The position numbers and the translations under genes were made by a program. From a virus, in IMG/VR virus record IMGVR_UViG_3300027759_003332, positions 1-23,463 of that record: a DNA stretch of 23,463 nt; one strand, 5' to 3'. Shown piece by piece: positions 1 through 6,627 of the stretch; position 1 is the stretch's first letter; each line of letters opens with the position of its first letter. The notes beneath the pieces were generated by a model that searched no databases, was not told the DNA's origin, and saw only the letters and a program-made list of their open reading frames with translations.

Positions 1-1
1 A

Positions 2-355
2 AACAAGTACCGACCAAATACCGACCAAGTAAAAAAAGTGTGGGAAAGGGTTAAAAAACTAAGAAAAGAAGGTAAATTACCCCCTGAGTCACATGATGAT
101 GATGAACCTTCAGCATTGGCATTTACACCATATGATGTTGAAGAGGAGGAAGAAAAAATTGTTGAGGCTCCTATAGTACAAAGAGAACCTTTAATTATTA
201 ATATTGAGAAAAGTTGGGAACCTGTATCTGATGATGAGTTATTTGAGAATCAAGAATATTACATAAAAAGTAATGGTACTGTTGGGGAATCGACAACTAC
301 CACAACAACTAATGATGGTGTTAAGAGATTAGTATATAAAAAGAATGATGAATGA
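2..355 (+). CDS. Unknown acidic phage protein, 5' end outside window
   Basis: The frame is open to the left edge with no ATG, so this is probably the C-terminal part of a longer gene. A GTG at 38 is the only internal start candidate and has no clear ribosome binding site. The visible protein has a basic segment (VWERVKKLRKEGKLPPES), then a strongly acidic stretch (HDDDEP, VEEEEEK), a Thr run (six consecutive) near the end and a basic C-terminus. No recognised domain. The stop overlaps the amidase start by 11 nt, so the two are translationally coupled and this gene belongs to the same late-type operon. A virion or packaging role is possible from position alone; no function is assigned. Confidence 0.6.
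   Translation, partial: NKYRPNTDQVKKVWERVKKLRKEGKLPPESHDDDEPSALAFTPYDVEEEEEKIVEAPIVQREPLIINIEKSWEPVSDDELFENQEYYIKSNGTVGESTTTTTTNDGVKRLVYKKNDE
8..29. repeat. Two tandem 11-bp units at the left edge
   Basis: TACCGACCAAA is followed immediately by TACCGACCAAG, two copies with one difference. The unit is not a multiple of three, so the copies are read in different frames of the partial gene that covers them. Only two copies are visible; more could lie left of the window. It could be a slippage product or chance. Confidence 0.5.
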
Positions 356-950
356 TGAAGATATCATAAAATTCGGAGACTTCAGTTATGAAGGGGAAGA
401 GGAAGATAAAGTTCAAATAATTTTATCTCATACCTCAAGATTCGCGGTGGATTATATAAATGGTCTAAAGCATCGGTACGGTAAAAAATATAACAAAATC
501 CCAAACTACATAATCACCCGTGACGGTAAAATTATAGAACTATTAGAACCAAAGAAATACTCCAAATATATTAAAGATGAGAATATATCTAAGAAGACAA
601 TTACTGTTTCTTTAGAAAATTTAGGTTGGTTAGAAAAAGAACCGTTAAAAAATAGATACATTAACTGGATTGGTAATATTTATAATGGAAAGGCTTTTGA
701 ACGTAAGTGGAGGGATTATTTTTTATGGCAACCTTACACCGAAGTTCAAGTTGATAGTACCATACTAATATGTAAAAAATTAATGGAAGATTTTAACATT
801 AGTAAAAAATGTGTGGGACATAACACTAAAGTAAATGGTGTGAATCAGTTTGAGGGTATTGTTACCAGAAGCAATTACACCACAGATGTTACGGATCTAA
901 GTCCGGCATTTGATTTTGATTATTTTAAAAAAAATATAGAAGATGAATAG
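345..950 (+). CDS. N-acetylmuramoyl-L-alanine amidase (endolysin)
   Basis: Amidase_2/PGRP-type zinc amidase that would cleave the bond between N-acetylmuramic acid and L-alanine in peptidoglycan, most likely the endolysin releasing progeny. Seen: the first zinc-ligand context ILSHTSR (His29), the core strand YIITRDGKIIELLEP with a Tyr near residue 55, and the C-terminal ligand region with GHN (His159) and TDLSPAFDF (Asp184), which matches the DPGPAFDW element of the family. At 201 residues it is a bare catalytic domain with no cell-wall binding domain. No signal peptide, so it needs a holin or another export route. Two consecutive ATGs (345, 348) are possible starts inside the end of the previous gene. 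The next gene overlaps its stop by 8 nt. Membrane/coiled-coil genes just downstream suit a lysis cassette. Confidence 0.85.
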   Translation: MMNDEDIIKFGDFSYEGEEEDKVQIILSHTSRFAVDYINGLKHRYGKKYNKIPNYIITRDGKIIELLEPKKYSKYIKDENISKKTITVSLENLGWLEKEPLKNRYINWIGNIYNGKAFERKWRDYFLWQPYTEVQVDSTILICKKLMEDFNISKKCVGHNTKVNGVNQFEGIVTRSNYTTDVTDLSPAFDFDYFKKNIEDE

Positions 951-1539
951 ACACGATGAAATAAAAATTTTAATAGAGGCATCTAAAAAATTATTAAATA
1001 AAAATTTAATTACTGAGGATATTAACCATATCAGAAAAAATCACGGGTTAATAGTGGAACAAGGGGAGGATATGCCAACTGAAGAACAACCTAAAGACTA
1101 TGAGACTGCGAATACTGACAATGAAGATAATAAAGAAGAAGAAGTTATAAAGTCAGATAAATCAAAGGGATATAGAATTTCTGGAGGTATTATTGTTATT
1201 CACGGAAAAGATAAATCTGACCTACAATTAACAACTGATGATAAAAAGGCATTCCAAGAGACCATGGACGATTTTGTTACAGAAGTTTCCGAGATTGTGG
1301 ATTTTAATAAACTAAATTTATATTCCAACAATGTTGAATGGTCAGGTAAAATTACCGAATTAGACGTTGAGTTCTTTTATTCAATTGGAGAAACGAATGG
1401 AATATATATTAATGGTACGATGACTAAGATCGACGATGACTACTTAGAATTTTTAAATAAGTTGAAACAATACTATGAGAAATTCAAATCTAAATGGTCT
1501 AAAGTTATTGCGGCAAGAAAGAAAACTCCCGAATCATGA
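943..1539 (+). CDS. Unknown acidic phage protein with an LITED...IVEQ motif
   Basis: A 198-residue protein with no domain I recognise. The N-terminal 40 residues are helical and end in LITEDINHIRKNHGLIVEQ (residues 22-40). Residues 41-75 form a low-complexity acidic linker rich in E, D, N and K, followed by a compact alternating sheet/helix region and a basic C-terminus. The IVEQ segment resembles the N-terminus of the 511-residue protein at 17155 and an internal segment of the protein at 3346. One reading is a targeting or cleaved propeptide before a globular domain; this is inference. It overlaps the amidase by 8 nt and the next gene by 4 nt (ATGA). Structural or scaffold protein is a guess from context only. 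Confidence 0.75.
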   Translation: MNRHDEIKILIEASKKLLNKNLITEDINHIRKNHGLIVEQGEDMPTEEQPKDYETANTDNEDNKEEEVIKSDKSKGYRISGGIIVIHGKDKSDLQLTTDDKKAFQETMDDFVTEVSEIVDFNKLNLYSNNVEWSGKITELDVEFFYSIGETNGIYINGTMTKIDDDYLEFLNKLKQYYEKFKSKWSKVIAARKKTPES

Positions 1540-1889
1540 AAGGATTTTTAAAATATAATTTTAAGTACATTTTAATATTTGTTGGGGTGGTATTTGTGTA
1601 TTTTTTATTAATGGATCTAATGACACCATCAAACGGTATGTCTAAAGAAGACGTAAAAAAAATTGAAAAAATTGACAAAGACATTAATTTAATTATTGAA
1701 AATCAAAAAAAATTAGACGAGTCAATTGAGAAATATAAAGAAAACATTAGAAAAATAGACTCAACGATATCTAATATTAATTTTAAGAAAGAAGTTGTTA
1801 ATAATTATTATGAGATTAAAGGTAAAGAAATTAATAATGCCGACGCTAAACAAATTGATAGTTTATTAAGACTAAGATATAAATTTTGA
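1536..1889 (+). CDS. Small membrane protein with coiled coil, candidate inner-membrane spanin
   Basis: A 117-residue protein with one hydrophobic segment near the N-terminus (about residues 10-28, YILIFVGVVFVYFLLMDLM) preceded by Lys, then a long charged helix with heptad-like spacing (about residues 37-83) and a polar tail. This N-in, C-out topology with a periplasmic coiled coil is that of Rz-type inner-membrane spanins, which help disrupt the outer membrane at lysis. Position two genes after the amidase, with the start overlapping the preceding stop (ATGA), supports a lysis role. It could instead be another membrane-anchored phage protein; there is no sequence signature beyond topology. 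Confidence 0.6.
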   Translation: MKGFLKYNFKYILIFVGVVFVYFLLMDLMTPSNGMSKEDVKKIEKIDKDINLIIENQKKLDESIEKYKENIRKIDSTISNINFKKEVVNNYYEIKGKEINNADAKQIDSLLRLRYKF

Positions 1890-1891
1890 TT

Positions 1892-2302
1892 ATGAAAAAA
1901 ATATTAATATTATTATTCTTTTTTGTTTCGTTGACCTCATTCGGTCAACTTAAAAAAATTGAAACAACTGAGATATGTTTACCATATAAAGTAGCCAAAC
2001 AAATTATGTTGGATCTTAATACGTTAGACTCAACTATGGAAATTCTTAAATTAACAAACTTAGAAGTTAAAGAGTTAAATAAGAAAGTAAGTGATCAACA
2101 AGGTATGATAGTTAATTTCGAAGATAAAATTAAAATGAACGATACTTTAATTAAGATGTCAAATGAAAAATTTAACATTGTTGATAAAATCAATAAAGAT
2201 TTAGTTATCGACAATAAAAAATTAAAGAGAAAGAATGTAATTATAGAGATAGTCTCAGGTATTTTAATTGGGGCATTAACATATGAAGTAATAACAAAAT
2301 AA
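1892..2302 (+). CDS. Exported coiled-coil protein with C-terminal membrane anchor, lysis candidate
   Basis: The start is taken as ATG 1892, two bases after the preceding stop; a TTG at 1886 is in frame but overlaps that stop. Seen: a classical signal peptide (MKKILILLFFFVSLTSFG, predicted cut before Gln, the usual flavobacterial style), a conserved-looking ICLPYKVAKQIMLDL segment, a long coiled coil, and a hydrophobic C-terminal helix (IVSGILIGALTYEVI). A protein exported at its N-terminus, periplasmic in the middle and anchored at its C-terminus could bridge envelope layers like a unimolecular spanin, but the lipobox Cys expected for an outer-membrane anchor is absent at the cleavage site. 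Proteins of this layout beside phage amidases in Bacteroidota phages are familiar, but their function is unproven. Confidence 0.65.
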   Translation: MKKILILLFFFVSLTSFGQLKKIETTEICLPYKVAKQIMLDLNTLDSTMEILKLTNLEVKELNKKVSDQQGMIVNFEDKIKMNDTLIKMSNEKFNIVDKINKDLVIDNKKLKRKNVIIEIVSGILIGALTYEVITK

Positions 2303-2547
2303 TGGCATTATCACAAACAGATAAAAAAGATATTGAAGTTTTAATCAGAAAAGAAATTAAAGATTTCTTAGGATCTACTACCGCCAAACAATTTGAGGAT
2401 AAACTAATTCAACAGGTCTCTAAAGATCTTAAACGAGGTAAACTAGAAGGTGATGTTAAAGATATTATTGTAAAATCATTCAGGGAATTTTTTACAATGA
2501 TGTTCCACCAAAGAAGTTTTTGGGAATCAAAATTTAGAAGTTCATAA
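2302..2547 (+). CDS. Small unknown phage protein
   Basis: An 81-residue, mostly helical, mixed-charge protein (begins MALSQTDKKDIEVLIRKEIK) with a hydrophobic/aromatic C-terminal helix (SFREFFTMMFHQRSFWESKF). No signal peptide or membrane segment. It is joined to both neighbours by 1-nt TAATG stop/start overlaps, a strong sign that it is translated. The aromatic tail could bind a partner or a membrane surface. It lies between the candidate lysis genes and the Cys-rich protein, so it may belong to either group. Confidence 0.7.
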   Translation: MALSQTDKKDIEVLIRKEIKDFLGSTTAKQFEDKLIQQVSKDLKRGKLEGDVKDIIVKSFREFFTMMFHQRSFWESKFRSS

Positions 2548-3323
2548 TGGATGAGATAACTGCAAAAATTAGAGATATGATATCTAGTCAAACTTCGGGT
2601 AATCCTGAGGCTAGAACAAACGCATTAAAAGGACTAAGAGACGTTAAAGAAAATGATGAGGGTGAAAAAAGAAACTCACCTCAAGATTACTTAAAGGATC
2701 CAAATGGGTTAAAGTTAGTTTTTGAATTGGCAAAACAAAAAAAGACTAATAAGTTAACTATAAGAAAGGAAATTAAAAAATTATTAAAAAACCCTGAAGA
2801 AATTAACGACTTCTTGAATTCAATACTTTCATTCGTCAAATCTAAAAAAAGTAACGATAAGGAAGAAACAAAAGAGATGACAGGATCAGGTAGTGCCGGT
2901 GGATATCCCACAAAATTATTTGGTGGTGAAATGAAAGAAAACGTTTGTAAAATTTGCGGTATGAAAAACTGCAAATGTCAGGACAAAAAACATGGTAATA
3001 CACCAAGAAGAGAAACAAAAGAAGCCACAGGATCGGCATCATCAGGACAATACTCAGGACCCTCGATATGGGCAAAATCAACCAACAAAAAAGATTGGGG
3101 ACCAAAACGTAAAACACAAATACCTGGAGGTAAGTTTGTTCAAGTTAAGAAAAAATGTAAAAAGTTTCCTTACTGTAATCAGGGGGATATTAACGCACTT
3201 AGGATCTTTGAAAACGAGACTCTTTCGAAAGTAATAAACGATTTATCAGATAAGTACCAAATTCACGAAGACTTCATAAGAGAAATAATCTTCAATGAAA
3301 TGTCAAAAAGGAATTTAATGTGA
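2547..3323 (+). CDS. Unknown phage protein with Cys cluster and duplicated ETKE-TGS segment
   Basis: A 258-residue basic protein. Residues 1-110 are helical and Lys-rich. A Cys cluster follows (Cys134, 137, 142, 144: CKICGMKNCKC), probably a metal site. Two copies of a Gly/Ser-rich segment flank it: ETKEMTGSGSAGGY and ETKEATGSASSGQY. A later basic segment carries KKKCKKFPYCNQGDINA, and the C-terminus is a helical domain (residues about 220-258). I have seen similar TGS-SxG and KFPYCNQGD segments in uncharacterised large-phage proteins, but know no function. It starts in a TAATG overlap with the previous gene. A TATTTAT box follows its stop and precedes the next gene, so transcription may be reinforced there. 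Confidence 0.75.
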   Translation: MDEITAKIRDMISSQTSGNPEARTNALKGLRDVKENDEGEKRNSPQDYLKDPNGLKLVFELAKQKKTNKLTIRKEIKKLLKNPEEINDFLNSILSFVKSKKSNDKEETKEMTGSGSAGGYPTKLFGGEMKENVCKICGMKNCKCQDKKHGNTPRRETKEATGSASSGQYSGPSIWAKSTNKKDWGPKRKTQIPGGKFVQVKKKCKKFPYCNQGDINALRIFENETLSKVINDLSDKYQIHEDFIREIIFNEMSKRNLM

Positions 3324-3330
3324 TATTTAT
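3324..3330 (+). promoter_or_regulatory. TATTTAT box before the gene at 3346
   Basis: TATTTAT, followed by TAAATAAAAA, lies 15 nt before the ATG at 3346. The same heptamer precedes several other unit-leading genes here, so it may be part of a phage promoter. The AT-rich background makes a single copy weak evidence. Confidence 0.35.
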
Positions 3331-3345
3331 TAAATAAAAATAACT

Positions 3346-4809
3346 ATGAACAATTATTTAAAATACAGAGCACAAAGACTTATTAACGAGACCTTAGAAC
3401 AAAAGGCTAACGAAGTTATGGATAAATTAAAATTTAACAAACCTGGTAGTTCTTTTGATTATGTTGAAGAAGGAGAAATGTGTGAATCATGTGGTGGAGA
3501 AATGACAGAAGGTGAATGTATGGAATGTGGTGGGGAAATGAGAGAAAATGACGAAATGGATTTTGAAACACCTATGAGAGATAATATGAGAGATCATAAA
3601 GGTAAATTTAAAACCCCTATGAGAGATACCGTTAGATCTCGTAAAGTACCATTTAAAACTTCTATGAGAGATGATATGTATATGAGATCTCGTAAAGACA
3701 GATATAAAGATGTTGACGATGACATGAACGAAAGTCTTTACCCTGAAATGATGGAAGATGATAGTGAGTCAGAAAATAGATATAACCGAACAAAAGATGA
3801 TGAAATTGTTCATCATTGGATGGATAATGGAAGACACACTTTAAAAGGAAAACTTGATAGAGGTAATAAATTCGTTGCCCACTCATATGAGACAGATTCA
3901 AAATATGAAGATGTAAAAAATTACTATCAGAATCGATTTGATAAAGTGAAAGGAACGGGACATGAATACAAAAGAAATGATGATAGTTTTTTTCTTCCTG
4001 GATTTGGTGATATAATAACCGATAATTCTTATGAAAGTGAATTGGATGAAAAATTTTACGGAAACCAAGCCAGATTGGATAAAAATAAAAATGGAAGATT
4101 AGATTCACAGGACTTCAAGATGTTAAGAAAAGAAAGTGTATTCTATGAATTAACAACTGGGGTAAATGGTAAAAGAGAAAAACTTTTATTTACTGAAGGT
4201 CAATTTGAAGAAATAATCGAAAATATTGTTTTAAAAGAAGAAAGTAAATTTACTAAAGGTAAAACCCCAGCCGGTTATGCGGAATATGAAAGATCTATTA
4301 AAAAATCAAAACAAGAAGGTGACGATTATATGAAGGATGTGTCCAAAAAAATGAAAGATTATTTAAAAGACGGATCTAAAGGGAAATATGAAACAAACCC
4401 TAAACGTTTCCCAAGAGGTAATGGACAGTTGGCTAAAATGGATAAGAAGGCATATGAAATTGATGATGAAGGAACTGATTTTAATTATGAAGTTGCTGGT
4501 CAGATGATTCCTGATTACGATGGTAAACCACCTAAAAAAGAAACTATTGAAAAACAAATAAAAGGAAGTTCTAGTAATGGTAATAGTCAAAAATATGGTA
4601 ACGCTGAAGAGACAGAAGTTAACGATAAATTTGCTAAATATTTTGAAGACGATCAATTGGCAAAATGGAAAGATGAATCATACAAAAGAGTACCTTCACC
4701 AGTTTATAATGAAACCCCATTAAAAAATAAAAAAGGTGGTAAAAATAAATTAAAAGAAGAGTTTGAGAAAATGAAATCGTTAATTTCATACGATAGAAAG
4801 ACTCAATAA
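3346..4809 (+). CDS. Large acidic probable virion/assembly protein with Cys knuckles, tandem repeats and EF-hand-like loop
   Basis: A 487-residue, highly charged, low-hydrophobicity protein. In order: a helical N-terminus; a doubled CxxCGGEM knuckle (Cys46, 49, 58, 61), probably zinc-binding; three 15-residue repeats led by FETPMRD, FKTPMRD and FKTSMRD (residues 73-117); an acidic region; a more globular stretch (about 150-225) with HHWMDNGRHTLKGKLDRGN; an EF-hand-like loop DKNKNGRLDSQDF (residues 245-257); a helix motif LFTEGQFEEIIENIVLKEE (281-299); and a long Lys/Glu-rich disordered tail. EF-hand-like loops before DFKMLR are seen in T4-like phage head-core proteins, so scaffold, core or decoration roles fit, but this is inference. 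It is preceded by a TATTTAT box and followed by a perfect terminator hairpin. Confidence 0.75.
   Translation: MNNYLKYRAQRLINETLEQKANEVMDKLKFNKPGSSFDYVEEGEMCESCGGEMTEGECMECGGEMRENDEMDFETPMRDNMRDHKGKFKTPMRDTVRSRKVPFKTSMRDDMYMRSRKDRYKDVDDDMNESLYPEMMEDDSESENRYNRTKDDEIVHHWMDNGRHTLKGKLDRGNKFVAHSYETDSKYEDVKNYYQNRFDKVKGTGHEYKRNDDSFFLPGFGDIITDNSYESELDEKFYGNQARLDKNKNGRLDSQDFKMLRKESVFYELTTGVNGKREKLLFTEGQFEEIIENIVLKEESKFTKGKTPAGYAEYERSIKKSKQEGDDYMKDVSKKMKDYLKDGSKGKYETNPKRFPRGNGQLAKMDKKAYEIDDEGTDFNYEVAGQMIPDYDGKPPKKETIEKQIKGSSSNGNSQKYGNAEETEVNDKFAKYFEDDQLAKWKDESYKRVPSPVYNETPLKNKKGGKNKLKEEFEKMKSLISYDRKTQ
3562..3696 (+). repeat. Three 45-bp in-frame tandem repeats
   Basis: Each unit encodes 15 residues starting Phe-Glu/Lys-Thr-Pro/Ser-Met-Arg-Asp. 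Copies start at 3562, 3607 and 3652 and diverge in the second half, with the third the least regular. The units sit in the acidic N-terminal third of the 487-residue protein. Copy number could vary between related phages. Confidence 0.75.
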
Positions 4810-4836
4810 TTTACAATTACATAATTGAATCTTATC

Positions 4837-4872
4837 ATTGTCCATAGGTAATAATCTATGGACAATTTTTTT
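4837..4872 (+). terminator. Perfect hairpin plus T-run overlapping the next start codon
   Basis: ATTGTCCATAG (4837-4847), 8-nt loop, then CTATGGACAAT (4856-4866): an 11-bp perfect stem followed by seven T (4866-4872). This is the form of an intrinsic terminator for the gene ending at 4809. Unusually, the ATG of the downstream gene (4858-4860) is inside the 3' arm, so in a read-through transcript the start codon would be base-paired. Confidence 0.75.
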
Positions 4873-5325
4873 AACTACATATCGAAACAATTAAAACAGG
4901 AGGATATTGAGGTTTGGTTTAACATCAACAATATCATTCCTGAGAAGATGGAATTGTATTACGATTTCTCAGTATCTATACATAAATTAATTTTAGAAAC
5001 TTATCTTGGTGATGACGATGGTTTTAATGAAACCAAAGTATTAATGAGTGAAGAAGATAAAGTAAACCATTTCGATTGGTGTTGGGACAAAACTATTGAT
5101 AGTTTTAATTTAGAAAATATTGTCTTTAATAAGAGGGGAGAACACTACGAGTACTTCCAATCATTCTTTTCTGAAATATATTATAACCAATCTGATAATA
5201 AAATAAAAAATTCAATCAGTGTTTTCTTTAGAGATGTCTTTGATTTGGATAAACCATTCACTCAGTCAGATTTGGATATGATCCTTAATATCTACCGTAG
5301 TTTAGATAAAAATTTGGTCATATAG
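4858..5325 (+). CDS. Unknown phage protein starting inside a hairpin
   Basis: A 155-residue acidic protein, rich in aromatic residues, with no recognised domain. It begins MDNFFNYISKQLKQEDIEVWF, and a DWCWD motif lies near residue 80. No membrane segment or signal peptide. The ATG lies within the 3' arm of a perfect 11-bp hairpin; the next in-frame ATG is 30 codons downstream, inside what looks like the folded domain, so the first ATG is preferred. Translation may therefore depend on a transcript that starts within the hairpin or on melting of the stem. It is the first gene of a run of six small plus-strand genes. General resemblance to small conserved proteins of large Bacteroidota phages is noted, without a function. 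Confidence 0.7.
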   Translation: MDNFFNYISKQLKQEDIEVWFNINNIIPEKMELYYDFSVSIHKLILETYLGDDDGFNETKVLMSEEDKVNHFDWCWDKTIDSFNLENIVFNKRGEHYEYFQSFFSEIYYNQSDNKIKNSISVFFRDVFDLDKPFTQSDLDMILNIYRSLDKNLVI

Positions 5326-5388
5326 TATTTACTAAGGTAAGTTAGTGAGGTATTATTATATTACATAAACAATAAAATAAATTAAAAA

Positions 5389-5562
5389 ATGGAAACGTTA
5401 GAACAAATTAAAACACTATTTGAACAATTAAGTGCTGACACAACTAAGTTTTTTGCTGGTAATAAAAGTGCGGGAACAAGAGCGAGAAAAACATCTCAAG
5501 AGTTAAAGGCTTTATTACAAACATTAAGAGGTGAAATCTTAGACGCTAAGAAAAATGACTAA
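5389..5562 (+). CDS. Histone H1-like (Hc1-type) small basic protein
   Basis: A 57-residue ORF: METLEQIKTLFEQLSADTTK, then FFAGNKSAGTRARKTSQELK, then ALLQTLRGEILDAKKND. The core GNKSAGTRARKTSQELKALL matches the short histone H1-like Hc1 family common in Bacteroidota chromosomes (typical core: GNKAAGTRARKxLxELxKL), which binds DNA through Lys/Arg residues. Here it would act on phage or host DNA: compaction, packaging or interference with host nucleoid, which cannot be told apart from sequence. The start is the ATG after an A-rich leader (AAATTAAAAA) without Shine-Dalgarno; the stop overlaps the next gene by 8 nt. Its C-terminus is shorter and less Lys-rich than chlamydial Hc1. Confidence 0.75.
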   Translation: METLEQIKTLFEQLSADTTKFFAGNKSAGTRARKTSQELKALLQTLRGEILDAKKND

Positions 5563-5749
5563 TATTGATACGATATATCTTTTTATATTCATTTTCTCAG
5601 TTCTGTCAGTTTTCAGAATTGTTTTAAAATTTATATTTTCCCTATTACAGGCATCCCCCGAAAGATTGGTGATGAGTAATAGGGAAATATTATTCCAAGG
5701 TATTACATTGTCTTATGTTATAACTTACACAATACAAAATTTATTATGA
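5555..5749 (+). CDS. Small two-helix membrane protein
   Basis: 64 residues with two hydrophobic segments: a long one at about residues 7-31 (IYLFIFIFSVLSVFRIVLKFIFSLL) and a second at about 46-63 (ILFQGITLSYVITYTI), joined by a short polar loop (QASPERLVMSNRE). No signal peptidase site or enzyme motif. It overlaps the histone-like gene by 8 nt and the next gene by 4 nt (ATGA). Size and topology would fit a holin-like or superinfection/membrane-modifying protein, but it is far from the amidase, so this remains open. Confidence 0.7.
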   Translation: MTNIDTIYLFIFIFSVLSVFRIVLKFIFSLLQASPERLVMSNREILFQGITLSYVITYTIQNLL

Positions 5750-6174
5750 GTTTTTTTACAGAATTTAATACGTTATCACCATACTTGCAATCCGTAAGAA
5801 AGTTGAAAACATATCTTTCGTTTGATATTCATTTTCCTAATACATGGAAAATCCCTAAGAAGTTTGTCGATGAGGAAACACTATTAGAAAATGAATCTGG
5901 AGAATCAGGCAAAAGATTCTTTTCGTTTGTTAGTACCTTTAATGAGGAAGAGGTTGAGAAGATTTTTAACAACCTTAGAAATATTATTAAATATAATAAA
6001 GAAAGAGAAGAAAAGGATAAACTATTCCAATCCAAAGTTAATGAACTAAAATCTATTTTTGAAAAACAAAATTTAGATAATTTACAGGCATTAAAATTTG
6101 AAATTTCCGAAAATCAAAAAATTGAATTAGAAGATGGCGAAGAAAATACAGACCCAGTTAGAAACCCAAATTGA
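5746..6174 (+). CDS. Unknown soluble phage protein
   Basis: A 142-residue protein. The first half has alternating hydrophobic/polar segments (LRKLKTYLSFDIHFPNTWKIP follows an SPYLQSV start region), the middle is acidic, and the second half is a charged helical region (NEEEVEKIFNNLRNIIKYNKE through KSIFEKQNLDNLQALKFEI). I associate similar small proteins with large marine and flavobacterial phages but know no role. Start and stop are both in overlaps: ATGA with the preceding gene, and a 41-nt overlap with the next one. Confidence 0.7.
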   Translation: MSFFTEFNTLSPYLQSVRKLKTYLSFDIHFPNTWKIPKKFVDEETLLENESGESGKRFFSFVSTFNEEEVEKIFNNLRNIIKYNKEREEKDKLFQSKVNELKSIFEKQNLDNLQALKFEISENQKIELEDGEENTDPVRNPN

Positions 6175-6340
6175 GTGGTTGAATAATGAATTGGAGAAAG
6201 ATAGGCTAGAAGTTGAGAGGAATAAATCCAAGTTCATTGACCAAATCAAACAATTAAAAAAAGAAGACATTGTTAAAGATAAAGTTAATGTTGAAAAAAT
6301 GACGATATGGAAGAGAATAAAGAAAGTATTATTGGGGTGA
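6134..6340 (+). CDS. Small coiled-coil protein with C-terminal Trp/Lys tail
   Basis: 68 residues, almost entirely a charged amphipathic coiled coil (about residues 4-50), ending in MTIWKRIKKVLLG, a short basic amphipathic helix with a Trp. The tail resembles that of the next gene (SWFKRLMKGSLK). No catalytic motif. It overlaps the previous gene by 41 nt, which is long but typical of this dense operon; the next gene starts inside it (ATG 6307) or in its stop (TGATG at 6338-6342). The tail could bind a membrane or a shared partner protein; this is inference. Confidence 0.65.
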   Translation: MAKKIQTQLETQIEWLNNELEKDRLEVERNKSKFIDQIKQLKKEDIVKDKVNVEKMTIWKRIKKVLLG

Positions 6341-6618
6341 TGGAAAAATTGGCAATGATTACAGATGCCGTCCAATCCTTATTCCCCGATGGTAAATCGG
6401 TAATTGCATTTGAATTACCTGAAGTTAGTTTTAAAGAAGTACAAAAAAACTTTAGAGAAATTGATAGAAATTATAAAAAATTTAAAATTGATATTTCAGG
6501 TGTTGAGGTAATATTCGTTTTAGAAAATTCATATGAAGAACAAACACCAATCGAAGAACCTATTGCGGTTAAAAAAGAAAGTTGGTTTAAAAGATTAATG
6601 AAGGGTAGTTTAAAGTAA
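6307..6618 (+). CDS. Unknown small phage protein with C-terminal WFKRL tail
   Basis: 103 residues from ATG 6307, or 92 residues from ATG 6340, which forms a TGATG coupling with the previous stop and is about equally likely as the true start. Core: helix (KLAMITDAVQSLFPDGKS), then beta-like strands (VIAFELPEV, FKIDISGVEVIFVLEN), an acidic/Pro linker and a basic Trp tail (ESWFKRLMKGSLK). Compact alpha/beta fold of unknown function. The linker plus amphipathic tail suggests a peptide docked onto another protein. It is the last gene before a convergent minus-strand gene, with a hairpin over its stop codon. Confidence 0.65.
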   Translation: MEENKESIIGVMEKLAMITDAVQSLFPDGKSVIAFELPEVSFKEVQKNFREIDRNYKKFKIDISGVEVIFVLENSYEEQTPIEEPIAVKKESWFKRLMKGSLK

Positions 6619-6627
6619 CTACCTTTT
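6601..6627. terminator. Bidirectional terminator-like hairpin between convergent genes
   Basis: GGTAGTT (6604-6610), loop TAAAGT, then AACTACC (6617-6623), extendable by G-U and A-U pairs to AAGGGTAGTT/AACTACCTTT, with a T-run at 6624-6627. It spans the stop codons of the plus-strand gene (6616-6618) and minus-strand gene (6619-6621), so it could end transcription from the plus side; A bases on the left side make it weaker in the other direction. Confidence 0.5.

Noticed and set aside
283-330. Microsatellite-like ACT/ACA run encoding Thr
   Set aside because: The codons vary (ACA, ACT, ACC) and the run is short, consistent with an ordinary Thr-rich linker rather than a nucleotide repeat.
1886-1891. 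TTG start upstream of the exported coiled-coil gene
   Set aside because: It overlaps the previous stop codon and would shift the signal peptide; ATG 1892 gives the standard MKK signal start.
2687-2974. Minus-strand ORF opposite the Cys-cluster gene
   Set aside because: Shadow of a well-supported plus-strand gene in a repetitive AT-rich segment; no leader and no coherent protein pattern. The same applies to other opposite-strand frames such as those at 3662-4108, 4363-4656 and 18868-19209.
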